NCBI GenBank assembly: GCA_013398615.1
Contig: VZSR01002145.1
Location: 6,725,969 to 6,789,968, forward strand
Direction of reading: 5' to 3'
Length of the DNA: 64,000 nt
Source of the DNA: Brachypodius melanocephalos
Taxonomy: Eukaryota > Chordata > Aves > Passeriformes > Pycnonotidae
Below, in pieces: positions 1 through 13,100 of the stretch; the first letter of the stretch is position 1; every line of letters begins with the position of its first letter. Made by a program: the position numbers and the translations under genes. The notes under the pieces are model-generated. The model had not been told where the DNA came from. It ran no database searches and was given only the letters and a program-made list of their open reading frames with translations.

Positions 1-3000
1 TACATGGAGGTTCAAAACTGGATCAGTGTGGTGAGTCTTGTAGAAACAACCCAGAAGATGCAGAGTTCATAGTGTAAAAGTCCTGGCATTGCACTCCCAA
101 CTAACTGCCAATAAGCACTTCGAGAGACCAATCTCTCTCAACCGATTCAGGTTTTTAATCTGAATTTACTGATTCTGTGAATTGAAATTGCAAGCTGCTG
201 ACATGGCAGCACAACTTACCTAAACTCAGTGGCTTTAGCAGAGGAATATAGCATTTTCAACTATAGTCCTTTAAAAGGGATTTAAATATCCCTGGTGATC
301 TTAAAGGAAAATAAACTGGTGATCAGTTTATTAATCTCTGGTAATAGGAGTTAGGAAAGCTTTCTAGGCCTGCAAAGCAGAGGAACATGTACCTTATGTA
401 ATAGGAGGGGGAGGGGGAAATCTGGTTTTCAGAGTGCAGTTTGAAATAATTGCTTAAACTGCTTTGCATGAGGTTTTAATCTTCTTTGTTATTATTAAAC
501 CTGTGAGGTTTTTCCTCAAGGAGACTAAGAATTAGATCAAAATTAGGAAAAGGACATTCAATTTTACCTAAAAACAAACAAGCAAGTCCCAAGCCCATAG
601 AAGGGTTTGCTTGGGCAGCAAAATAATGAATATTCATGTGTCAGCAGTCAATGTGAGAAGAGGAACTTTCTTGATCACTTGGGATGTGTTATTTGAAAAC
701 TTGTTATCAATTCCTCATGAAAAATGGCATTTGCAGCCAGCAATGCTTAAACTCCATCTTTATATGTTCTTTAGTCAGAAATAGCATATCTGGTGGAACA
801 CATGCTCTGGTCTGGAAGCAGCTGTTTTGCTTTTCCATGTAAATATATTTCAGGGTACAAATTGCTAATTTCTGTAGAGAATTTGTCTGTTCTGTGATTT
901 TATATCATAAAGCAATGATTTCCAAGAAACTATTTTTAAAGAAAACCTTGTAACTTTATCTTCCCAACTCAAAAAAGGTGAATACCTTGACTTAATGGTT
1001 AACATGCTCACCTAGTGATTAATCTTTCAGAAAACTTGCCAGTGATTTATAAAAATCTGTTTCCTTGTTGGGTAGTACCAGATAGGTCTGGGTTTTTTAG
1101 TTTTCACAGCAGCTAAAAGCAGTATACCCCAGCAGCATGTACTTCCTGCACAATCTGCTGGGGAATGACTGGGCTGACTCTGGACAACAACTGCATGGGG
1201 ATGAGTTGTGCCCAAACTTTAGCCCCTGCAGAATTTGACTTAGCCTTTTTATTTTTTTAAAGTCAGATCTCATTTTTTGTTCAGGAAAGGATCTCTTTTG
1301 CTGTTGGAGCTGTGATGAATGTACGTACTCTTCTTAGCACAGTTGTGTCAAACTCTGAGTAGCAGAAGTCTGCAGAGCAGATATTTTGTTTACAGAGAGA
1401 GCAGGAGAGTATAAGGCTCCTGTTAGGAATTGTGCTTGTTAGTCAGGAGAGGGGAAATTGGAAGGGGAGAGTAATCAGATTTCTGGGACAGAGTTGGCTA
1501 TAAAATCTGATCTACAGTAAGGTATTTTTGTTGGTAATGGTGAAAAACAGTGGGATAAATTTAGAGGACTTTCAAATGATTTAGCCCTGCTTTAAAGAGA
1601 AATCTTCAAATTGTGTCTGTGTGTTTTCCTCCTGTCTCGTTTTTAAGGAACAAGTTCAGGTATAATGTTACTTAGGATTTCTCCAGTCAGGTGTTTGTTC
1701 CTCTGAAAGTGACTTGGACTCATTTTTATCATTATCTCTCCAAGGAGTCATTTTCCTGCTGTGGTCTGCAGGTCCCTCGGTGTGTTCTGCAGCCCGTGTG
1801 CTGGGGGAAGCAGCTTTGGCTGGAGCAGAAGTGGTTTGGGTGCTTGGGTTTTGGGTAAGGAATGAGTAAAGATGAGCTGATCATGAGTAAAACTGTGGCC
1901 CCAACAGCCAAGTGAAGTTTAATATAAAGTTAGAAGGAAATAAACATTTTAAGGATCACACCTCTGTAACAGTCTGAGTAACACCTCTTAGCACAGGAAA
2001 TTTGGTGCTGTGGCACCTCTTGCCACGTGTGACAGTATTTGTAAGTAACATTTTTCAACACAACAGATATTCTTGTTTTAGTAAAAGGTTGAGTGGAGCT
2101 TTAACCTCGATTTTGGAGTCTCAGTAATTCTGCTTTATGTCCAAGAGCAGACCCAGCACTCCTTTTGTTAGCAGAGAGAAGCTGTTCAGAGTGTTTAGCT
2201 CAAGATCACACTGACCTTTAATAGGGATCCTTACAATATGTTGCAACCACAGTGTCAAACTTCAGCTCTGTTTACCAAGCAGTAAAAGTTGGAGTAATTT
2301 TTCTGTATGTGAAATGTGATACAGTTTTGTTTTTCTAGTTGGTTGCCATTCACAGTCCGGTTTTGCTTTCAGAGAACTTTCTGACAGCTTCTCTGAACTG
2401 CTTGGTTCCAACACAGGCACATTTGTTGCTCTGTGTTCTGTGGTGAGCCATGTGAAACCAGGCTGGCAGTGAAATATTGCTGCAGTTACCCTGAATAATT
2501 AGAAAAGAATGTGGGGCTGTATTTAGTCCATATAAACCAGCTATAGATAACATTAAAGGAAAAGAACTGATATGACAAATGAGATATAAAGCAATGTCAA
2601 AAGTGGAACTCCTGCTCCCATCTGTTTGAAAATGTGACTGTTAAACTGCTGGCTGCAGGTGCCAGGGTCTGGGTGAGTGTGACAGTCACATGTCCCTGGT
2701 ATTGAATTCACTGCCAGATGACAACCCTTGCTTTTCTCACGGTTTTTATTGGTACTCCAGCACTGACGAAATGTAGCAGAAATAAATGAAATATAAAGAA
2801 ATTTAATTTTGTGTTGTTTCAGAATTTTCTGTGAAGCTTTATTATTGTAGTGTTCATATAATTGACAGGTATTGCAGTAGCATTTTCTTCTGTCTATTAA
2901 TTTTAAGTTAGAAAACTTTAATGATGAAAAATATTTTCTATTTCTCTTCCTGAAAGCCTTACTCAGAATACAGTTATCAATAAGCTCACCAGAAACTGAA

Positions 3001-4134
3001 AGGCAAATGAACCTCTAAAACTTGCATTCTAGTCTAGTTTTAAAACCAGACTGTTATCATTTACACTCTTTGCTGATGAGGTTATGAAAGGTGTCATCTT
3101 TTGAAACTCCAGCTTTGGGGCACTGTTCCCTGCCCTCCCTGCCCTGCTGAGTTCTTCCAGCAGAAGACAGAGAACAACTGAGCTTTCTGAGCCTCATGCA
3201 CAAAGCCAGCTCAAATTAGAATGCTAGAGTTCTCTGTGCCTTGTAGAGTTTTATTGCAGCGAGTGTTTGAGTGTTCTGCTGGCTCTTGGGGAGTCTGTGG
3301 GAGCTGCTCCTTTCACTTGGAAAGTCTGTAGTGCATCCCTGAAGGAAAGGCAGAGCATTTAAGAAATGGGGATGTCAGGGCCACACGTTAAGGTGCAGTT
3401 CTGGTTTTGAACCCTGAGTGCTATTTCTCATTTTAATTCTTGCTATTTTTACCTGTCTTCCCCCTTTTTTTTTTCCTTTCCTTGAAACAGTCCTCTAATT
3501 CTGCTGCTCTTTGATCTTCTCAGAGCTACTTTTTGAAAGAAATCATGGGATAAATTGTCTATATATAGTTTGAAATATCCAGTACAGTGACACCAAAACC
3601 TGATGCTGCATCAGTAGTAAAGTTGAAAAATCATCTTCTAAAAGAGAACTGAGCTACACTAAGTATTACTGTGCAGCTCCATTTACTTTTAACCTTTTAA
3701 GTAAGTAACTGCATGGTCAGTACCTCATCATGCACTTCTTTTGGGTTTTTTCATATGTGCTACGTGGCAACAGGTTGTGGGACTTTAGTTAGGCCTTTAA
3801 TAATGGAAAAGTGCACATTTTTTAAATGCTTGATCCATGCATTTTCTCTCAGGCATCAAGAGTGATAGATTTGCTAACATTCTTTTTTAAAACAGATATC
3901 TGTGGCTTAACCCATATATAGAATCAAAATTTACTTGCCTTCTGTAAATGCAGTAATATCAGCAGTCACAGAGATGGCTGCTGAGCTGAATAAATAGCAG
4001 TAAGATGAGCATTGAAAGTGGAAGTTTAGTCAGCTTTTTTTTGTTGATGTAGAGATTTTCTCCAAATGTCTCCAGTAATGGGAGCTTTTGTGAAAATTCT
4101 GGTGATGAATTACAATTTATTGTCTTAACTTCAG
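1..4134 (+). other. RABEP1: RABEP1 intron, left edge of window
   Basis: This is AT-rich intronic DNA that ends in a normal acceptor before the first visible RABEP1 exon. I found no reading frame in it resembling the missing N-terminal part of rabaptin-5, and no recognisable transposon, RNA gene or conserved coding block. The earlier exons, about 180 residues in the human protein, must lie left of the window. Confidence 0.8.
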
Positions 4135-7100
4135 GCTCAGGAAGATGCCGAGAAGCTGCGCTCGGTTGTGATGCCCATGGAGAAAGAGATTGCGGCCCTA
4201 AAGGAGAAACTGGCAGAAGCTGAAGAAAAAATAAAAGCAGCATCAGAGGTGAGGTGGAGCTCTAACTGGATCCTGATTTATATCTTGCAGCATGTTAGTT
4301 TGATGCAGACAAGTCAAATTTTATAAGAGAGAAAAAGATGTATTGGGAAACTCTTCATGCCCTTCTCATCTCGTGTGGCTCAAATGTCGTGTTTGGCCTA
4401 AATACATTTTTGCATCTTTCTGTTTTGAGAGTTGCAGTGTGTGTGGAGGACCTGAGTTTAGAATAAACTGCACAGCTCCAGGTCTCCTAGTAATACAAAA
4501 AGCACTTGAAGAATATCTGCTTTGCGCCTCTCCCACCCCCATGGCCTCTGAGTTATTGTCACACTTGGACCCATGAAGTCAGACTTTCCCATTCGAAAGG
4601 CTTAAAGGGTGGCAGATGGAAGGTTTGGTGTCCTAGGGCAGGAAAGCTGTCCCCACCATCAGTGGCAGTCACAGCCCAAGGCTGTCCTGAGCCCTGAGGA
4701 AGATGAACAGCAGCTCTGTGCAGCCAGTCAGGAATTGCCTCAAGGTTTGGCTGTCTCTAAAATAAAATCTCCTGTGATTTCTGACTCAGCAAACCATAAA
4801 ACTGAATAGTGCCATAAAGAAATCTTTCAATTTGCTCCTTGTTCCAAGATGGGATCCATTTCTCCAAGCATCACGTGTGACAGATGTTTATGTAACCCTG
4901 GCTTAAAAGGTTCTCACTGGAGATTCTGCAGAACACTCATTTCAGTTCTTTGTTAGCTTTGCTATTTAAAAAAAAATAAATAAATCCAAATATATTTCTT
5001 CAGTATTTCTTGATATAATTACTCTTTGTTGATAGACTTTCCTTCCTTTTTGCAACAGTCTTTCATGAGTTGAAAAGTTTCTTTTCTTGTCTGTCCCTAA
5101 GTTCTCTCTCTTCTTAAGCTTGCTTCAAGCTTGCCTCGTGGTCATTTTTTCTGACTACTATGATTACTCTATTTTGAATAAGGAGTTCTAGGCTTATTAG
5201 CACTTATCAGCTCTTTAGATCCTGGCTATCAGCACTGGTTACTTCACAGTGAACACTTCACTGTCTGCTGTCCTGAGATATTTCCCTTTTTACCATCTCT
5301 GTGCTCAGTGCTGCTGCTGCTGTGATCCTGCTGTTGTAACTGATACACTGCTAGGTTTGACTTAGCAGCATTTTAATGAGTAACTTATTCAGAAGTAAAT
5401 ATAAGCACTACTTACACACTGGTAGTTGAATATTTGTGATTCCTGCAAATAAACTGGTCCTTCAGCACCTGTACATTACCTGAACAGGCAGCACTATAAC
5501 TTCTAACAAAAAGGAAATGTCTGAGTGTTCCCCTACTGAGCTGGTTATTTCCGTCTTTTTATTTAGGTTAAAGAGCTGAACCATTATTTAGAAGCTGAGA
5601 AGTCGTGTAGAACAGACTTGGAGATGTACGTGGCTGTTCTCAACACACAAAAATCAGTCCTGCAAGAAGATGCAGAGAAGCTGAGGAAGGAGCTGCATGA
5701 AGGTACCTACCCAACAACAGTCCTTTGACTCTCTTCCACTGAGGATGCAAAACCCAGTGGAGCTGTGAATTCTTTTGTCATTTCCTACTTGAATTTCATT
5801 AAAAGAAATTGGGAGAGGGAAGCAGCACTTTTAAATGTGAAAGGCTATAAAATGTTTGCAGAAGAATTGAATGTGGAGTTCCATTATGACAGAGAAACAA
5901 CAGAGCCATTCATTCCCTCAAGGCTTGTTGTTGAATATCTGCTAAGTTCTTAAAGCATTGCAAGCTTCATTCTTGCTGAAGTGATTTTAGGTGTGTATTG
6001 TATTTGTGCATAATTCTGAGCATTGTTTCCACAATGTATAGACCTGGCTCCCTGAGGTGTGGCAGTGCTGAGGGCTGGAGTGAGTGTGGAAATATCCCAG
6101 TAGGGCACTGCAGAGGAGTGAAAAACAGAACCTGCTGATCTTCTGAACCCAGCAATAAAACCCCCCTCAAAACTGTTAAAATTCATTAGTCTTCCTCACT
6201 GGGAAATCTTGAACTGTCAGTAATACATCCCTAATCACCAGCCAGGTTTGGAAATTAAGAAAATGGTGTTTGAAATAAGACATTATTAACCTAAATAGTT
6301 GTTGAACAAAGCCTGACTGTTCTTGATTAGATCAGTAATGACTTTTATTACTGAAAATGCTTCTCTTTGGAAAAGATAGTTAAACACTTGTGGTTCAGAT
6401 GAATTTTTTCTCTGTTTGTATAGTTTGCCATCTCCTAGAGCAAGAGAGGCAGCAGCACAACCAGCTGAAGCACACATGGCAGAAAGCCAATGACCAGTTC
6501 CTGGAGTCCCAGAGGCTGCTGATGAGGGACATGCAGAGGATGGAAATTGTGCTCACCTCGGAGCAGCTCCGGCAGGTGGAAGAGCTGAAAAAAAAGGATC
6601 AGGTTACCTGCTGCTTTCCTCTTTCTGCTTTTATTTGATTTTTTTAATACTGTAGGTTTACTGTGGTGTAACAGGTGTGGAAACTACATGTTGGAGGCAA
6701 GTGTGGTAATAGCTCAGAAAATGGGAACTGACAGTTTTAACTGAAATCTCCCCTCTGAATGACAGCTGACATTTAGAACAGACACCATTTGGACAAGCAC
6801 TTTAATGTTGGTGTATGTAGGAACTCTAATGTTGCCAATAGTTAAATTAAAAGGTAAGAGTATCCAGAAATTAATCTTGGAGGAAGAAATAATCATCTAT
6901 TATGCAAAATTTCTGAGTTAAGGATGTCAGCAAGTTTCACTTCTTTCTAGGTTTTTTCAGTCTTCCAGTACAGATCCTAGGCATAAATTAAGACTTTCAT
7001 TTTAAATTATCTTATGTAAATGATTGTACATACTTATAACTGAATGATCTATTATTTTTTTCTTGATTCCTTATATTCCATCATTTAGTGATCAAGGCAC

Positions 7101-10100
7101 TTCCTGTTTCACTTTTTTTAATGTTCATGTTTGTGTAATGGCTGTTAATGGGTCCTTTAGGGGTGTAGATATGTTATATATTTATGTTCTATACAACAGC
7201 CAATGTACCAGCTATTTTTTTTACTTGCTAATCTTTATAATTAGAATTTTAAACTAGGTAATATGCTTTTTGAATAAAATCATTCTAGAACATGAATCAG
7301 CACTAAACTTGCAGAGTAAGTTCTCACTTTCAGTTTGGGTGAAATGCACACTATTTATTAACTGAAAGAATATTTATGTGATAACCACTGGGTTTTAACC
7401 AAAATAATCCTTTTCAGTGTCTTCTTTGTAGCTTAGTTTATCATGAAAGCTGAGGTCATGACTACTGTGGCAAAACTGAATCCTGTTTTCTGTGTGTGCT
7501 CTGTTCACCACTGATCTTTAGGAAGAAGATGATCAGCAAAGGCTTAGCAAGAGAAAGGAGGAGAAGCAAAAAGATTCAGATGATGAAACAAAGGCTTCAT
7601 GTTCTCTGGCCCCTGAAGAAACCTTTACCCAGCTCTCTAATGAAGAGGTAAAACCATAGAATCTTTCACTTGCACTTGGGCGTTCCTCAGGGTGTTCATT
7701 GCAAATACAAATGCAGAGTTCCAGCCCTCTATTCTCTGTAGCTTCTCATCTTATTAGGCAATAAAAAACCCCTCAGAGTTGCAGTTGAATCTATAAATCC
7801 TAATTAAGATTAGAAGACAATGCTGCACCATCCTGAGAGGTGCCATTAAAAATGGTAATTCACATTTTGCATTCTGGAGGTTAACTGCTGGTAGGTTCTC
7901 TTGGGATCTCTAAGCACTTTCTAAATGTTCAGGATTAAGCCGATTATATCTGAACATTCAGTGAGCTACAACTTTGCTAACCAAATTGTTGAATTCCTTA
8001 CTTATCATTTCTCAGGGTCCATTTTGGTTTTGTGAGTCAAATGAAGGAAAAATTAATTAAAACCCACCAAGTTTTTGTGCTACAGGAACTTATTTAACGT
8101 TCAAGAGACTTGAGAATTTTCAGAATGAGCTAGTGTTTTGCCTGGTTTTTTATCATTTTTGAAGGGAAAATAGTATATACTTTAATATATCTATTCTGAA
8201 GTAATTCTTTTACTTTTATCAAGGATTTATAACAGTTCAGAATGCAGAAAGATGTTCAGAATCATGAGATCTAAATGTAACTGAGATTTAGTTCTACTCT
8301 TTAGCCTTATATCTTCCATGTCCAGGTATGCAAATGAGGCAAATTGGTGAGGAACAAAAATTGATCTTCTGATGTTTTCTTTAGTCCATCATTCACAACA
8401 TTTATTTGATTCTAAGATTTATACATAATGGAGAATTTATATTTTGAGAAGGAGCATAATTTTCAGAGTGGTTTGGGTTTGTATATGTGTTTGGTTTTGT
8501 TTTTTATGACCTTTTTAGCTGCTCAGAATATGCTTTATATGTTGTAATCAGTCATATTATTCATCAGTTCTTACAACTTGATATAATCTGTTATAACTTC
8601 TGAGATCTCTCTTGGGCAGTTTGCAATACAAACAGATGATTTGTTAATATTGTTTTGGTTGTCACAGAACAGCTGTAGCCTGAAAATGAAATTTATGTAA
8701 GTCTGTATTCTCTTGACTCTTATTATGAACTTGTAAACATACATGCAAATATAAATATTACACCTAAAAATGATTAAAACAAGGTGTTTACAACAGTCAT
8801 AAAACAGTAGTACATAATATATATATATATATATTATAGGTTACAAGCACTTACATGAAGTGCCAGCAGCCTGCTGGTCTCTGGACCTATTTCAGAAATG
8901 ATAATTTTTCTCAAGAGGCTGGTTCCAGTGTTACTTCCTTATGTGTCTAATGGCAAAGCAGAAGTGCATAATATTTTGGAAGGTATTTTGAAAGCAGTCA
9001 TGTGCTTTTTAAATAAAGCATTACTGCTCTCTTTTCAGTGCTACAAAAAACAAAAATAGATCGAGAGGCTCCATGTGCCTGATACACATCACAGGACAAT
9101 TTGTGTGGCTTCTGGTGCTGGCATTCCCCAGGATACCTTTGTGTCTAAGCTGAGCCTTTTCCCTTTTCTTTTTATTTTATGTACAAATAATCTTGTGAGG
9201 AAAATATTTTGGTATTTTTTTCAGACACTCAAAGCAGAAGAGAAAAATAGCAGAACAACATATACTTGTTAGTATCAAGTAGATTTTAAACATATTTTTC
9301 TCTGTTTATTTTGTGTTAATGCAAAGTGTTTTGTTCTGTGAAAGACTTCTGAATTTCCTTTTGCAAGTGGAGTATCTGCCTTCTGTTGTGCAGATTATGG
9401 TTGTAGAGGGGATGTTGCAAGTACGTCTCTTGAAGCATCTTGCCTCAAATACTGGAAGATGGAAGGTGACTCTGTCCTTCCTTGTCTGGCAGGAGGGTAG
9501 TCTTACAGAAGCACTCTGTTAACAGAAGACTTTTTTTACTTGTTTTATTTGTTTTTGAATTCTGGTTGGTTCATTTCAGTTCTCTGTCCCCTCCTCTGTG
9601 GCCTTAAACTTTAAAAGCAGATGTTCTTGCCGAAGAAATAAAACTTGCGTTTGCCATGCCTGATAATTAGTGTCCAGCATTCTCCTGTGCCACTAAAATG
9701 GAGTAAATAACTTTTTTATTCCTTGGTTTTCAATTCCAGGTGCATGTGAATAGCACCCATGGCTCAGTCCATTCCCTGGATGCAGACTTGCTCCTTTCCT
9801 CTGGCGAATCCTTCAACAAACCAGACACTGATATGTTTAAAGATGGACTACGGAGAGCACAGTCAACAGACAGCCTGGGCACCTCTGGATCCTTACAGTC
9901 CAAAGCTTTAGGGTACAACAACAAAGCAAAATCTGCTGGGAACCTGGATGAGTCGGATTTTGGACCACTTGTTGGAGCAGATTCAGTGTCTGAGAACTTT
10001 GATACGGCTTCCCTTGGATCCCTGCAAATGCCGAGCGGGTTCATGTTGACCAAAGATCAGGAAAAAGCAATCAAAGCAATGACACCAGAGCAAGAAGAGA

Positions 10101-13100
10101 CTGCTTCCCTGCTCTCCAGTGTCACCCAGGGCATGGAAAGTGCTTATGTGTCCCCCAGTGGGTACCGCCTGGTCAGTGAGACAGAGTGGAACCTGCTGCA
10201 GAAGGAGGTGAGTCCACAGCTCTGCCTCCTTTGCAGAGCCAGGTGTGGAAGGAAGAGGTCACATCCAGGACAGCTGTTGACTTTCCCCTCTTGGAATGCT
10301 TCTCTGGGTAAAACACATCCAGTGTGAGGTGTGTGAGCTGGCCCTGCTTGTGGAACAGGCAGCTTCACTAAACACAGGATGCTTTGGATTTTGAGGAGGC
10401 CTGGCAGAGGTGGCTGTTGAACTCACTATTGTCTGAGAGGGTGAAAAAAGGTAGGAGAGTTTAATAGGAGAAAATGGGAAGCTGAAGGAAGGGCATTATA
10501 GTGGAGCTAGGGATGAGTAGGAGAGGGCAGAGAGGAGCAGAAGCAGCAGAGCTGGGGGTGCTCTCTGTGTTTGCTGAGGGCTGTGCACAGGGACACTTTA
10601 GAAATGAGCAGCCAAACTGTGCCCAACGCACAAAGTACCACAGAGAGGCTCCAGGAAATTGTTGGGGGCTTGCATCATCAGAAACCCATTTCTGAGAGCA
10701 GCAAGCAGCAGATTAGATAAAGCCCTGGGCCAGTTGCACTGTGGATGACCAAGGAAATTGTTGCTTCTGGGTGTTCTGCCTGTCAGTTTTTCAGCAGCTT
10801 TATATGATGCCGGTTCAAAGCTTGCATTTGGTTTCTTGTTGAAAAGGGGAGTATTTGGGGTTTCCTGTGGTTTCTCTTTCAGAGGAAGAGAGGCCAGGGA
10901 GCAGCACTTTAGGGGGAAGAAAAGGTAGGGGGAGATATTAATCCATACTGGGTGAAAAGAGAGACAAGATGGGAGTTAAAAAAAAAAAAAAAGCAAGAAT
11001 GTCACGTAAGAGAAGAGGCCAGATGAAAGACAGATGAAATGAAGAACTACTGATTTTTTTTTCTCGAATTGTTGAAATTAGTGAAATTAACTTAATGCAA
11101 GTCATTGCTTAGGAGTCTCTCCAAACCTGTTGTAAAGTTGCTTTGTTGTTGTCCTACTGATTTGCTATATCTGTAGAAATTACAGCCTCCTGAGCTCAGA
11201 GCTGAGTTAAACCCCTACTCTTGAGTGTTCCCTTGCCCTGTTGACATTTTGATGACACTTTACTTCAGCCCTGTCTCAGAATCCAGGACAGAAATGCAGA
11301 AATGCAGCTTCCCACGTGTTCTGGAGGCAGGAGCACACACTGGGGTGTGAGTGCCTCTTGCTGTGGGTTGGACATGGAGCAGCAAATACAAACACAGATT
11401 CAGCTCAGACTTGACCTGCAGCTAGAACTTGGATAAAACTTTCATTTGTCTCCTTGGCCAAAGCCATTGCAAGTCCAGGATGACAGCAGGTTTACTCTTG
11501 GTTTCCCTGCTGCCCACTCCAACACTGTTATTTTCTTCTCTCCTGTTTGGTTTCTGTTTGTCAAAAGGACACAATGGTGGCTTGATGAACTCTTTGTGTC
11601 ATGGCATTTTGTGCTGATGGTGGGAATCATGACAGGAAAAGCTGATATCCCACAGCTGATTTGAGTTATCCTTCACTTTTAGAGCAGCTCAATCCTGCCA
11701 TTACATGATTCTGCCACTGGCTTTTGTCTGCAATGTTTTGTGGCCACACCACACACCTGAGTGTGTGTAGCATTCCTGCATCCCCTGGAGACTTCCCTGG
11801 GCTGATGGCAGGTGCTGCCTCTGTGTTGTGCAGGTGCAGAATGCAGGGAACAAGCTGGGCAGGCGCTGTGACATGTGCTCCAATTATGAGAAGCAGTTGC
11901 AAGGTATCCAGATCCAGGAGGCTGAGACCAGAGACCAGGTGGGATTTCTCTCATTGCTTCAGCCAGGCTTTTGCAGCTTTTTGAACTGCTGAGGGTGCAG
12001 CAAAGAACCATCTGCTGTTTTATTCATTGGTTTTAATTGAGCAATATCAACATACTGGGATACTCGACCTGTTATTGGCATAACTGGATCTGTTATTCAT
12101 GTGTGGTCATGAGCACCAGCATGTATCTATTTCTTAGGGATTCACCTTGAAGAGCCCATTTATTTGATGCTGTAAGACCATGCAGTAAAGGCAGTGTTCT
12201 ATAAAAAGTATTATGTCCATGCTGAAGTCAGTATCTTTAATAATTTATATTTCAAAATGCTTGTCATGCATTAAATTCTATTTTCTTTGATACTGTAAGA
12301 ACTGTTAACAGAAAAGGACCTCATCCCAGCAGCATAAAATGATTTTCAAGTCTTGGAGGATATTTGTTTCCTGCCATATGCCAAAGAACAATTTTCAGAT
12401 GGGTGTGGAAGGCATGAGTCACATTCTGCTTTGAAATAAGTGATTGAAGTCATTGCATGGCCATGGTCCAGTGCAGTTTGATGTCCCATGTTTCCTTAGA
12501 GGGATAATCTGTGCTGGAGGCTGTTTCAGCAGCAAAGGGACTTCTGGGCTGCATAGGATTTTTGAGGGATTTTATGTTGTGGTTTGAGAAATGAAGGGAT
12601 TCAGGAAATAAATGCTCCCCAAGAAAATGGAAATTGAATTAATTATTTTTGTGACAACACAGGTGAAAAAGCTGCAGGTGATGCTGAGGCAGGCTAATGA
12701 CCAGCTGGAAAAGACAATGAAAGATAAACAGGAATTGGAGGATTACATGAAACAAAGTGCTGAAGACTCCTCTAATCAGGTACAGGGATTTGGTAATTGA
12801 GATCCAGGAATGATGAAATGTTCTTCAAAAGTAGAACACAAGAACTTGTGTTTTGTTAAATATGATGGGCTACTGGCTGTAGAAGCAATACAAATGAGAA
12901 TTTCTAGGATTTGTTATGGTGCACCTGAGTCTGTCACAGTTTCTAGATAAATCTATTGTGTCTCTAATATTGTGTTACTCAATTTTGGCCTTAAAATATC
13001 ATCTCTAATCATGAAATCCATTACAGAGTGGCAGTAGGAGTTTGAGTAATGTTTGAGTTTTGGAGTGACCTGTGTCTGAAATGACCCAAACATGCCAACC